A program made the translations under genes and the position numbers. A stretch of DNA of 64,000 nt from Eublepharis macularius (lineage: Eukaryota; Chordata; Lepidosauria; Squamata; Eublepharidae): contig NC_072795.1 of assembly GCF_028583425.1 (NCBI RefSeq), forward strand, positions 8,083,001 to 8,147,000. The letters are read 5' to 3'. Below, piece by piece: positions 52,361 through 62,274 of this stretch; position 1 is the first letter of the stretch; the number at the start of each line of letters is the position of its first letter. The notes beneath the pieces were generated by a model. It made no database searches, was not told where the DNA came from, and was given only the letters and a program-made list of their open reading frames with translations.

Positions 52361-52881
52361 CTTCAAAAGGGGAGGCGTGTGGGTCTGTAGTAGAAGAGCA
52401 AGATTTGGATCCAATAGCACCTTAAGGACCATCTAGATTTCCAGGGTATGAACTTTCAAGAGTCAGAGCTCCCTTCATCAGATACAAGGGACAAAGGGAG
52501 CTCTGACTCTCAAAAGCTCATACCCTGGAAATCTAGATGGGAGCCAGTTTGGTGTAGTGGTTAAGAGCAGCAGGACTCTAATCTGGAGAACTAGATTCAA
52601 GTCTCCACTCCTCTGCTTGAAGCCAGCTAGGTGACCCTGAGTCAGTCACAGCCCTTTTAGAGCTCTCTCAGCCCCACCCACCTCACAGGGTGATTGTCGT
52701 GAGGAGAATAATAACTCACTTTGTAAATCGCTCTGAGTGTGGCATTACATTGTGGTATATAAATAGAATGATATTATTATAAATAAATAAAAATAGGCCC
52801 TTGGCAGCTATACAAATCAATGTTGTTGTTGTTGTTGTTGTTGTTACATGGTCTTTAAGATGCTACTGGACCCAAATCTTG
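52361..52881. mobile_element. Foldback Penelope-like element (family C) split by a SINE, 13-bp TSD
   Basis: Bounded by CACTTGAGGCTAG at 52348-52360 and 52882-52894. The left half is minus-oriented, the middle palindromic (TCAAGAGTCAGAGCTCCC facing GGGAGCTCTGACTCTCAAAAGC), and the tail ends GGTCTTTAAGATGCTACTGG at about 52851-52870. A type 1 SINE (52541-52848) interrupts the second half. Confidence 0.6.
52541..52848 (+). repeat. tRNA-derived SINE (type 1) inside a Penelope-like element
   Basis: The head AGCCAGTTTGGTGTAGTGGT carries a box A-like motif. The middle has CTCCTCTGCTTGAAGCCAGC, then the conserved tail with TATAAATAGAATG and a GTT simple repeat at 52822-52848. It lies between two parts of the same Penelope-like unit. 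Confidence 0.8.
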
Positions 52882-52894
52882 CACTTGAGGCTAG

Positions 52895-53005
52895 TATCAG
52901 GTGGGTAGTCTGGCAGAACAAAATTCAAGTCCAATAGCATCTTAAAGAACAACGAACTTTTCCGGGGTATAAGCTTTCATGAGTCAAAGCTCACATTGTC
53001 AGGTA
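52895..53005 (-). mobile_element. Penelope-like element piece (family C)
   Basis: On the minus strand it reads CTGACAA (53002-52996), a short hairpin, then GAAAGCTTATAC (GAAA at 52978-52975), then the tail ending in CTATTGGACTTGAATTTTG. This is the same order of boxes as the other copies, with changes in the core. Confidence 0.5.
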
Positions 53006-53399
53006 AGACTTCAGCATTACTTCCAAAATGCCCTGCCAGGTTGGTTAGGCTGACTGCTAAGCACCATCTAGGAAGCTTCCTGGATTTGGATTTTCCATCT
53101 CGAAGCCGAACACACCTGTCCCTTCAACACAAGTGACTGTCTCAAGGGGAGCAGGGTCATTGCAATCTTCAGAGCAGACCCCCCCCCCGGCCCCAGTATT
53201 CTATAAATGACTAGAACTGGTTACATAAAAGACACAATCTTTCTTCTAAAAGGGATGACCCTGTTAGATCAATGGTCTCACTCAATATAAGGCAATTTCA
53301 TGTGTTCACGCACCTTTTCTGGCATCGGTATATTAAACACGACTGCTTTGGTCCAGCAAACGGATGCTCATTCAAGTTCTGCTCAGTGGAGGACCCGAC

Positions 53400-53645
53400 A
53401 TAAGAAGATAAGAGGTGCCCTGCTGGTTCGTCTAGCCACATGTGAAGCTGCTTTATACTGAATCAGGCCGTCAGTCCATCAAGGTCAGTCTTGTCTACTC
53501 AGACTGGCAGCAGCTCTCCAGGGTCTCAGGTGGACCTCTTTCTCATCACCTGTTACCTGAACCTTTTAACTAGAGAAGGCAGGGATTGAACATGGGACCT
53601 TCTGAATGCCAAGCAGAGGCCCTACCACTGAGCCATGGCCACTCC
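53400..53645 (-). repeat. tRNA-derived SINE (type 4)
   Basis: Minus strand: TGGCTCAGTGGTAGGGCCTC (box A), GGTCCCATGTTCAATCCCTG (box B), then AGAGCTGCTGCCAGTCTGAG and CAGTATAAAGCAGCTTCACA at the 3' side. Confidence 0.8.
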
Positions 53646-54214
53646 CCATATAGCTGATACCACTGACAGACTCAGCAAGTCAAAAACAGACAACGTTGGG
53701 CAAGGTAGATCTGTGGGCCTACTCTGAGCAAAGTGAAGGGTCAGTGTGGTATAGTGGTTAGAGCTTCAGATCCTTTTAACTGGAGATGTCGGGGACTGAA
53801 ACTGGGACCTTCTGCATGCAAAGTAGAGACAAAGTAGTTCTGTACTATACCACTACAGCCTTTCTGGCATTTTGTCTCATGCAGCGGCCAAGCAATTGAC
53901 CTGGAGGGTCAGCAGATAGGGCATAGAGGCCTCCTCCTGATGCTGCCTAGCTCTTGCAAGGTCCTTTGAAAATATGGAACGACATGTGAAAACATAGCTT
54001 GAATTCCTTTCCTTCTCCCTATTCACAATATTTGATCTCCCTGTTGCTCTTCTGCAGATATTTTCACACGGGCATCTCTGGAATAGGTGGTGCTGGGTGG
54101 TGCACACTGTAGCCCATAGAGCAGAAACAGGAGTTCTTTAAAGTCCTGGGAGCTTTGAAGGAACAAATCTCATAGAGATGAGCATCTGAGTAAATGCCCT
54201 TGTCTAGAGTCTCC

Positions 54215-55460
54215 ACATGAGATGCTTCAGTGCATGTTTGTCAAGTGGAGGGGGGGGGGCACGCGCGCAATGTTAGCCGGGAAGCGTAGTTTAAAAAGAC
54301 AGAGCCGACAGAGATCGCTCCTCAGAAGGTTTGTTTCATCTCCGCCTCCCTGAAGGCTCTGTCAGTTTCACCTCTCCAGTCTAAAACTGTGTGGAATCGC
54401 AACCAGGGGGCAGCAAGGAATGGAATGGGCTGGAGCTGCCTTCCAGAGCTGAGCTTGGACCCGGAGAGGTTATAATGGGCTGAAGTTTCCCTTCTGGAGT
54501 TTCACAGCCTCTTTACACAGCTCGAGTGTATAGCAAAGCCTTTGCCCTGCTGCCAGCTCTGTCTTTTAAAACTACCCTTCCCGGCTAACATTGCATCTCC
54601 CGACATGTACTCTTCAAGTGTCAAACGTCTTATGTAGAGAGGAAGGTCGTGCTAACCTTACTCCTATTGAATCACCTGGGGGTGTCTTTTGATTTGAATT
54701 GGGCTGGACAAACACACCTGGGAGGGTAAGAGTTAAAAGGTTTAGCACACTCTGGGGAAGGTGCGCAAGCCAAGAACCAGGGAGAAACGAAATAAGGTCT
54801 GCGTGGACCAGCCTCCATTTCCAAGTTCCAGCTTTGCCGGTGTCCTCAGAAAGGAATCTCAAATGATAATATAAAGATAAATACTGATAATATAAAGATT
54901 AGTAATACATGCTAGCAATGTGTTATTTAGAATATAGGATTTAGTAAAGGAGGGGTTAAAGGTAACTCTGTGTTATAAAAAAATAACAAGCTTAGAAGAG
55001 AGTCTAAATGTATGTTTAATAGATTATATGAGGTAATAAGTAAGTAAGTAATAAGATAGACAAAGGGTTGGAAAACTGTTGGAAGTCAAACAAAAGGGGG
55101 GAGGAAAGGGAGGGGGTTAGAAGTAGATATTTACAAAGGGGGAATGTTTGTATTGAATGATTATATATTCTAATCCAATAAAAATTTTATAAAAAAAAAA
55201 AAAGAAAGGAATCTCAAAGTAAAACTTGTGACTTGCACAACCTAAAGGGAAGGTGAAATTGACAAAGGGGGTGAAATTGACAGAGCCTTCAGGGAGGCAA
55301 AGACGAAATTAACAAACCCTCTGAGAAACAATCTCTACTGGCTCTGTCTTTTAAAGCTACCCTCGTGAAGAGAGGTGAAATTAAACTACGCTTCCCAGCT
55401 AACACTGCGTCTCTCTATACTTGAGTATCCCTGTGCAAGATGCCTTATGCAGAGAGACTC
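54215..55460. mobile_element. Foldback elements (family E), two pieces around a unique segment
   Basis: 54215-54645 has GCAATGTTAGCCGGGAAGCG on the left and its inverted form (CCCGGCTAACATTGCATCTC) on the right. 55235-55460 is a further arm (CTTCCCAGCTAACACTGCGT). 54646-54848 between them is not recognised. An L1 tail is inserted at 54864-55203. Confidence 0.55.
54864..55203 (+). mobile_element. L1 LINE, 5'-truncated 3' end, poly(A), 15-bp TSD
   Basis: Flanked by GAAAGGAATCTCAAA at 54849-54863 and 55204-55218. The insert is 340 bases, AT-rich, ends AATAAAAATTTTAT and a run of A. This is the standard outcome of target-primed insertion with strong 5' truncation. L1 family is inferred from the tail and duplication length. 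Confidence 0.8.
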
Positions 55461-55989
55461 CTAGTTAGCCTTATGTCTGGATTCTTTTTATTCGTTTCTG
55501 TTAACAGGTCTGCTAATGTTCTCATACCATTTTCCTGCTCATCTGCGCTCCTAGAAAATAGAGATGTATGTTAGTGAATAAAGATCTTTTTCCTTTCTAA
55601 AGATCTCAGGCTGTGACCTGAGCGCCTGGCTGTTTATCCAGTCATAGAGCAAAACTCCTGACCAGGCTAAAGTTAGCAAGTAGGGGGGAGGGGAGTGTGT
55701 AGCAGCCAGAGGACCCATGCAGGTTACCTCTGTCAGTGCCTCAAACCTCTTACAGCAAGGGAAAGCTAGGTAGGTTTGAGTGGTGACAGAAGTCTACCTT
55801 GTACACTCAGAAAATGTGTTTCAAGATACACATTTTGCGGGCAAAGTAGCTGTTCCCTGTTCTAAAGATCACTAGGACAGAGAAAGAACAAGAGTGCCTA
55901 CCGGTGGCCAGGAAAGGAACTTTAAATGACAACGGCTCTTAACCTTTAATCCTTTACAGCTCCCAAACAGGCAAACATTACCATTGAAT

Positions 55990-57050
55990 GCCACCCTGTT
56001 TATTATTATTATTAATATCATTTATTGTCTGCCTTTCTCACTGAGACTCAAGGTGGATTACACAGTGTGAGATTAGTACAGTCAATTTCAAGGACATTTC
56101 CATAAACAATGCCATATGGTAAATAAACCTAATTTTACAAAGACAGCATTAGTAAGAATCCAGTACAGAGTTGAAGAAATGCTGAAACAGAACATAAGCG
56201 ATTCTAGGGTTGACATTTGACTACATGAAGCACATTTAGCTCCTAGGAGCATGTATTTAAGACAACAGGTAGTATAGAAGGCAACTCATAGGAGATTGAG
56301 AGAGGACATGATTGCTCTCTTTAAATATTTGAAAAGCTGTCATTTGGAGGAGGGCAAGGAGCTGTTCCAGTTGGCAGCAGAGGATAGGACCTGAAGCATC
56401 ATGCTTAAATTACATGCAGAAAGGTACCGGCTGGATATTAGGAAGAACTTTTTCACAGTCAGAGTAGTTCAAAGGTAGAATCAGCTGCCTAGGGAGGTGG
56501 TGAGCTCCCCCTCACTGGCAGTTTTCAAGAAGAGGCTGGATGAATATTTGTCAGAGATGCTTTAGGCTCATCCTGCATTGGGCAAGGGGTTGGACTAGAA
56601 GGTCTGTATGGCCCCTTCCAACTCTGTGATAGTGGTGAAGTCTATGATCCTTAACTCATTAGTGAAGCACCTGGGAAGCCCCTCCCTACATTACAAAAGC
56701 CTTTTTGAATAATTTTGCACCGTTTGCAGAAAGCTAGGAGAATGAGGGCTCTCCTGACCTCCTCAGGCAGGCCGTTCCACAGGGTAGGGGCCACCACAAA
56801 GAAAGCCCATGTACAGGCTGCTGTTGAATTCAGCTATGTGCAGGATGGCACCTGCAGGAGACCCTGTTCAGATGAGCAAACCTGCTGTGGAGGAACCTAG
56901 GGAGGGAGGCAGTCCCATAGGTATGATGGGCTAAGGCCATGAAGAGCTTTGTATGTGATAACCAATACCTTCAACTGAGCAGGGTAGCTGATGGATAGCC
57001 AATAGAGTGACTGCAGAATGGGGGTGATGTTCATGCTCCTGATAGCACTC
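55990..57050 (-). repeat. L2/CR1-like LINE interrupted by a CR1 piece
   Basis: 55990-56165 is the minus-strand 3' end (AAGGTGGATTACACAGTGTG) and 56636-57050 the adjoining C-terminal region, equal in order to 33.8-34.4 kb. Between them 56275-56635 is a plus-strand CR1 3' part with GATGAATATTTGTCAGAGAT and GGGGTTGGACTAGAAGGTC; its disrupted translation keeps RYRLDIRKNFFTVRVVQR. Confidence 0.75.
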
Positions 57051-57061
57051 ACACTGCAGCG

Positions 57062-57480
57062 TATTAAGAGTTATATACCACTTTTCCCTCCAAACACTGT
57101 GACTCAAGCTAGTTTACAAAAAAAAGAAGAAAATCCCAGACCTTCCGGCATCAAGACACTAAAAGAATAAAAGGGAAAAATAACACGGCTCCATAACCAT
57201 CCTTCAAAATAATATCCTCCTTATGAATTAACTGGAGGAAAAGGCTCACCTAAAAAGAACGGCCTAATGTTTCTTATGAAAGGCGGACGACACTGCATCC
57301 CTACCCCAACTTCCTTGGCGAGGGCATCCCATAATGCTGGAGCCATCACTGAAAGGAAAGAGGAAGGATTGCAAAAAAACCAGAGTGTTGCCTTGGAAAT
57401 ATGAAAGCCAGCAGCAATTGGGAACGAGGGCAACTGATTGACTACCAGTGTACGGAACAGGATGAATGTCTTCTCCAACA
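57062..57480 (-). repeat. LINE C-terminal fragment
   Basis: The minus-strand peptide has SFLSVMAPALWDALAKEVGV, the block seen in the other L2/CR1-like copies. The tail at 57062-57120 is diverged. Confidence 0.55.
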
Positions 57481-57517
57481 GGATTCATCTTGTGTTCTGA
57501 TGCTGCTGTAGCTTCAC

Positions 57518-57705
57518 ACTCCAACATGGGAAATTACCAGAGATTTGGGGGTGGAGCCTACAGAGGCAGGAATTAGGGGAAGGATATCGCCTTGAATCAC
57601 TCATATACCTTAGAGTCCACCCTCTGAAGCTACTGTTTTCTCCAGAGTTTCTGATTCCCGCAGCGTAGAAATCAATTGTAAATCTGGAAGATCTCCAGGT
57701 AACCA
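57518..57705. mobile_element. hAT-like element (family C)
   Basis: It has TGGGAAATTACCAGAGATTT, ACCTTAGAGTCCACCCTCTG and TCTGGAAGATCTCCAGG; the ends are worn. Confidence 0.55.
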
Positions 57706-57811
57706 TGCTTTTCCCAATTAAGCCTTTCCCAGCATTTCTTCAACTCTGTATTAGATTTTCGCTGGTTTTAAATCTTGGCAAGTTTGCATTTATATATCCT
57801 ATGACATTGTT

Positions 57812-58032
57812 TAGAGCCAGTTTGATGTAGGGATTAGGAGCAGTGGGACTCTAATCTGGAGAGCTGGGCTTGATTCCCCACTCCTCTGCTTGAAGCCAGC
57901 TGGGTGACCTTGGGTCAGTCACGGCTCTCTCAGCCCCACTCACCTCACAGGGCGATTGTTGTGAGGATAATAACACCCTTTGTAAATCACTCTGAGTGGG
58001 CGTTAAGTTGTCCTGAAGGGTGGTACATAAAT
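57812..58032 (+). repeat. tRNA-derived SINE (type 1), split by a BovB insertion
   Basis: Full head and body (AGAGCCAGTTTGATGTAGGG, CCCCACTCCTCTGCTTGAAG, GTTGTCCTGAAGGGTGG). The tail continues after the BovB element at 58662 with AGAATGTTGTTGTTG. Confidence 0.8.
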
Positions 58033-58661
58033 GTGTGTGTGTGTTATGTGCTGTCAAGTCGTCTCCGACCTATGGTGAACCTATGAATGAAAGACCTCCA
58101 AAATGTCCTGTTGTTAACAGACTTGCTCAGATCCTGGAGGACGTGGCTTCTTTTTTTGAGTCAAGCCATCTCATTTTAAGTCTTCCTCTTTTCATGCTGC
58201 CTTCCACTTTTCCTAGCATTATTGACTTGTCCAGAGAGTCTTGTCTTCTCATGATGTGACCAAAGTACGATAGCCTCAGTTTTGTCATTTTAGCGTCTAG
58301 GGAGAATTCAGGCTTGATTTGATCTAGTACCCACTTACTTGTCTTTTTGGCCATCCATGGTACCCGCAAAACTCTCCTCCAGCACCACATTTCAAATGAA
58401 TCAATTTTCTTCCTGTCAATTTTCTTCACTGTCCAACTTTCACATCCATACATGGCAATGGGGAATATCATAGTTTGGATTATCTTGATTTTGGTTCCCA
58501 GAGAGACGTCTTTATCTTTAAGGGTCTTCTCTAGCTCCCTCACAGCTGCTCTTCCAAGTCTCAATCTTCTTCTAATTTCTTCATTGCAGTCTCCCTTTTG
58601 GTTGATGATTGAGCCAAGGAATAGAAAATCTTGAACACCTTCAATTTCCTCATTGTCAACT
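58033..58661 (-). mobile_element. RTE-BovB LINE, 5'-truncated, 9-bp TSD, inserted in a SINE tail
   Basis: Bounded by TACATAAAT at 58024-58032 and 58662-58670. The minus-strand frame has LRLGRAAVRELEKTLKDKDV, MYGCESWTVKKIDRKK, CWRRVLRVPWMAKKTSKW and LRLSYFGHIMRRQDSLDKSI. The 3' end near 58040-58130 is the CTGTCAAGTCGTCTCCGACC type. Confidence 0.85.
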
Positions 58662-58789
58662 TACATAAATAGAATGTTGTTGTTGTTATTAACTGAATTG
58701 TTTTTAAAATGAATGTACTCACTCACACTGTAATCGGTCTTAGGGAGAGAAAAGCGCATTATAAACGACGTAAATAAAATAAAATATTT

Positions 58790-58890
58790 ATTTGATTTTT
58801 ATACCGCTTCTTTTTAGTTAAGAGCTCGAAGCGGTTTATATCAATAGTCAATAAAATAATCAATTAAAATAAAATAATAAAAATAAAAAG
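58790..58890 (-). repeat. LINE 3' tail
   Basis: Minus strand ends in AAACCGCTTCGAGCTCTTAA and AAGCGGTATAAAAATC with an AT-rich terminus. No coding part. Confidence 0.5.
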
Positions 58891-58969
58891 TTTTCCACCG
58901 TGTTTTTTTAAAAAAAATTAGATTGAATTGAAATCTTTAAAAAGATCGCATTAACCAACAAGCGTTCAA

Positions 58970-59162
58970 AAGCGGAGGAGGGAAACCCCAGCGCGCACGC
59001 GCGGTACGACCTACCGGTTCTCCCCTGCAGCTTCCTTTCTCCCAATCGCTGTTCCGCGTTTTGTTTTGACCCCTCCGAGCTGCCGTGGTTCTCTCCGTCT
59101 TTCACCGGAAGCGGAAGAAGCGAGTGCTGGGTCAGCGCGTGAGAGTGAGGCGGGGAGGCAAG
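58970..59162 (+). promoter_or_regulatory. EIF2B5: EIF2B5 promoter and 5' UTR region
   Basis: GC- and CpG-rich sequence directly in front of the EIF2B5 start. Visible motifs are a CCAAT box at 59042-59046, an ETS-type site ACCGGAAGC at 59104-59112 followed by a second GCGGAAG, and CAAGATGGCG at 59159-59168, a YY1-type site that overlaps the start codon. No TATA box is visible. This is the usual layout of a housekeeping-gene promoter. Confidence 0.7.
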
Positions 59163-59330
59163 ATGGCGTCCCGCGGCGCCTCGGCTAAGCGTGGCTCCAC
59201 TGCCGGCGCCGGGTCCGGGGGCTCTCGAGGCTCCGAGCCTCAGGAGGAGCCGCCGCCCCCGCTCCAGGCCGTGCTGGTGGCCGACAGTTTCAACCGCCGC
59301 TTCTTCCCCATTTCCAAGGACCGCCCGCGG
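59163..59330 (+). CDS. EIF2B5: EIF2B5 exon 1, eIF2B epsilon subunit (start of gene; runs off right edge)
   Basis: ATG at 59163 in a strong context (A at -3, G at +4) opens 56 codons ending before the donor GTAAGC at 59331. The peptide contains [20 protein letters not shown] and FPISKDRPR, which match mammalian eIF2B epsilon, with a Ser/Gly-rich variable N-terminus before it. The protein is the catalytic subunit of eIF2B, which exchanges GDP for GTP on eIF2 in the cytosol (family knowledge). The exon covers the variable tail and the first beta strand of the pyrophosphorylase-like domain. The same frame stays open upstream but has no ATG there. Exon 2, expected to start VLLPLANVALIDYTLEFL, is not seen before 64000, so intron 1 exceeds 4.6 kb. 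Confidence 0.95.
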
Positions 59331-59509
59331 GTAAGCGGAGGAGGCCGAGCGGGAGGGCGTTTCGCCCCGCTCCTCTGGCAGCCGCTCCGTCTTGGAAAGC
59401 GCCTATTGGAATGGGCGGCCTGAGTCTCGGGGGTAGCCCTGGATTGGGTTCCCTTACTGGAAATGCAGCCTCGCTGCTCTCCCCAGCTCGATTCAGGCTC
59501 CTGCTTTCT

Positions 59510-59728
59510 AGAGTTGCCAACCTCCAGGTGGGACCTGGAGATCTAAAATTACAACTAATTTTCTTGACAATATCAATCAGTTATCAATCAATTCCCCCCC
59601 TGGAGAAAATGGCATCTTTAGAGGGGGGACTTTATGGCATTATACCCCAGTGATGTCCTTCCCCAACCTCCCAGGCTCCACCCTCAAATCCCCAGGAATT
59701 TCCCAATCCAGAGGTGGCAACCCTACAG
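59510..59728. mobile_element. hAT-like element (family C), reverse orientation
   Basis: It starts AGAGTTGCCAACCTCCAGG and ends AGAGGTGGCAACCCT. It begins about 180 bases inside EIF2B5 intron 1. Confidence 0.65.
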
Positions 59729-60089
59729 TGCCTTCTAATAATCGCATCTGCATTGCGCTTTAGAGCCCAAGGTCGCTTGTTAACTTTGTACGTGTGTTGA
59801 TTCTACCTTGTCTTAGAGGCTCCTCTGTCTAAATGTTGGGAGTACTGCTCCAAAATATATTTTGCGGTTTTTTAATCTAAGGAATGGGTAACAAACAATT
59901 TAAAGTGTGTTGTAAATGCTGTAGCAAGATCTTTCATCAGTGTTTATTTAAGGGTATAAATCTGTAGCTGGAGAAGAGAAATGGTTTTTCCCTAGCTTGG
60001 GAAGAAGTGGAAGGGATGCTTTGTGTGTAGGTTTTGGCAAGACACCAGGATTTTGTGCCTCTACTGCAATTCAAACCAAGGGATACCAA

Positions 60090-60580
60090 TTCACTGTTTG
60101 AGTCACTTCTGTCTTATGGTAACCTTATGAATTAGCATCTTCTAAGTCATCCTGTCATTAACTACCTTGCTCAGGTCTTGCAAACTGAAGGCCATGGCTT
60201 CCTTTACTGAGTCAAGCGGTCTCATTTTCGGTCTGCTTTTCCTACTGCCTTCCACCTTTCATAGCAGTAATGTCTTTTCCAGTCTCATGATGTGTTCAAA
60301 GTATGATAGTCTCAGTTTTGTCACTTTAGCTTCTAGGAAGAATTCGGGCTTGATTTGATCTTGATCTCACTTATTTATCTTTTTGGCCATCCATGCTATG
60401 TGTAAAACTTTCCTCCAGCACCATGTTTCAAATAATCAACTCTCTTCCAGTCAACTTTCTTTTTTGTCCAACTTCCACATCCATACGTAATAATGGGGAA
60501 CACCACAGTATGGATTATTTTGGTCCCCAGCAAAATATCTTTAACCTTCAGGATCTTTTTTAGTTCCTACATGGCTTCCT
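60090..60580 (-). repeat. RTE-BovB LINE fragment, diverged
   Basis: It aligns along its length with the 58.0-58.7 kb copy (CATGATGTG, AAAGTATGATAGTCTCAGTT, TTTTGGCCATCCATG, ACTTCCACATCCATA). The frame is broken by many changes. Confidence 0.7.
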
Positions 60581-60754
60581 TAACTAAGATAGCTGTATAA
60601 GGAAGGTTGCAGTTGAGGGAGGGTAGCTGAGGATGATTGAGAATCCTCCTCTGCTGTCTGGTCATCTTGTTGCAGAAGCAAGTTTCCTGATTCCTAGCTA
60701 CTTTCCTTAGATGCTATGTTGCACCAGCATAGCAATAGTCCCTGCCATTTCCAG

Positions 60755-60870
60755 TTTAGAAGGATCAGGTTATAGGTGATGTGAAAGATCTCTACTGGAG
60801 ATCTGGCGCCTGTCAAAGTAGACTTTGGGAGACTGGTGGTCTGACTCAGTATATGGCAGAGTTCTGTGAC
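60755..60870 (+). repeat. tRNA-derived SINE (type 4), truncated
   Basis: AGGATCAGGTTATAGGTGAT, GTGAAAGATCTCTACTGG, and CTGACTCAGTATATGGCAG. Confidence 0.6.
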
Positions 60871-61784
60871 CATCTCTCTCAGAAACTAAACCGCTACAGT
60901 TCTGTCACCTTTATTCCCTGAGAGGTTGGTATGTTTATGAACGTTCCATGCTGTCACCCCAGTTCTGTCAATAGATGTTAGGTTTCATTTCTATTACTGT
61001 GTATATTATAGGGGTTTTTTGTGCTTTGCATTATTTATGTGTAAATGCTGAGAGTGCTAAAGTAATGAGGGAAAGCTTTGCTGGTTTGATTTCTACATCT
61101 TTAAGATTAAAGGTGTTAAAGTCAGGCATGGTAGCTGAGGTAGGAATGAGCCCCCCCTCCGGGGGGGGGCGATCTGGGATCTAGGTTGGAGTTGACACTT
61201 CTAGTTGGATCAATGGTATGTGTATGGCAACAAAGTTCAAGAGACAGGTGCAGTTAAAAGCAAAATCTCTCTTTTTTTTTAAGGGACATAGAAGCTAGAC
61301 TGCATGTTCATTATCTGCATTCTGTCAACTGTGGTTTGTGCCAGACTTATCATTACCGGATAAAAATTTCCCAAATTGGGGACACTGTGAGTCTAGCATT
61401 CTTGATCTGTGCCGTGCTAGGCAGCTGCAGGTCATCTGAAATAAATATGCTGATCTTTGTCTTTCAGACTGATGCTTGAGATAAAGAGCCTAGAATAAGA
61501 TATGTTGTTAATTCCTACACACCATTCCACAAAACAAGCCACCTTTATACCTTTCCCATTTTTCTTCCTTGATTTATCACTTGAGATGCTGAAAATTTGT
61601 ATATATACATGTGTGTGTGTTGTGCTATCAAATGATCATACTTTGGGAGAAGGTTCAACATACATCTTTAGGACCAATTCAGAATTCCTCCCTTCCCTAA
61701 TCTGCTAATTCTGCTAATTCATATTTTCTGCTAATTTTCTGCTAATTCATATTTTCTCACAGCAGAAGTTCATTTGGATTTCCC

Positions 61785-61965
61785 AGTGCATGAAACTGCC
61801 TTATACTAAATCGGACCACTTGTCCATCTAGTTCAATATTGTATGTTCTTAATGGTAGCGGTTTGCCAGGGTATTGGGTACAAAAGGTCTTTCTCAGCAG
61901 TTGGAGGTATCAGGGTTTAAGCCTGGAACCTTCTTCATACAAAACATGTTGGTGTAAAAAGCCAC
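61785..61965 (-). repeat. tRNA-derived SINE (type 4), diverged
   Basis: Plus-strand start GCATGAAACTGCCTTATACT is the reverse of the family 3' end; the box B region remains as GGTATCAGGGTTTAAGCC on the plus strand. Confidence 0.55.
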
Positions 61966-62274
61966 TTTGGATCCTTGATCAGGGAGAAAAGTGGTTTATA
62001 AATAAAAAATAAAGTGGTTTAGAAAAGAAGTGCAAAAATAATGAAAATAAAATATAAATTCAAAACAATAATAAATAATTTCAAAATCATAATGAAAGTG
62101 CCTTAAATGGCATTAAAAACACAAGCAAATATGATTTACTTCTCCATCCAACACCACAAATGTTTGTGTTTGGGTACATGCACATATATATGCATAATAA
62201 TGACAGTGAAAGAAAAATAGAGTGGTGGATTTGGGGAATATTTTCTTTGGGATGGAGGGACTGTTGTCTTCCAT

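Noticed and set aside
59085-59162. N-terminal extension of EIF2B5
   Set aside because: The frame is open upstream but has no ATG; the ATG at 59163 has strong context and gives the family's usual N-terminal length.
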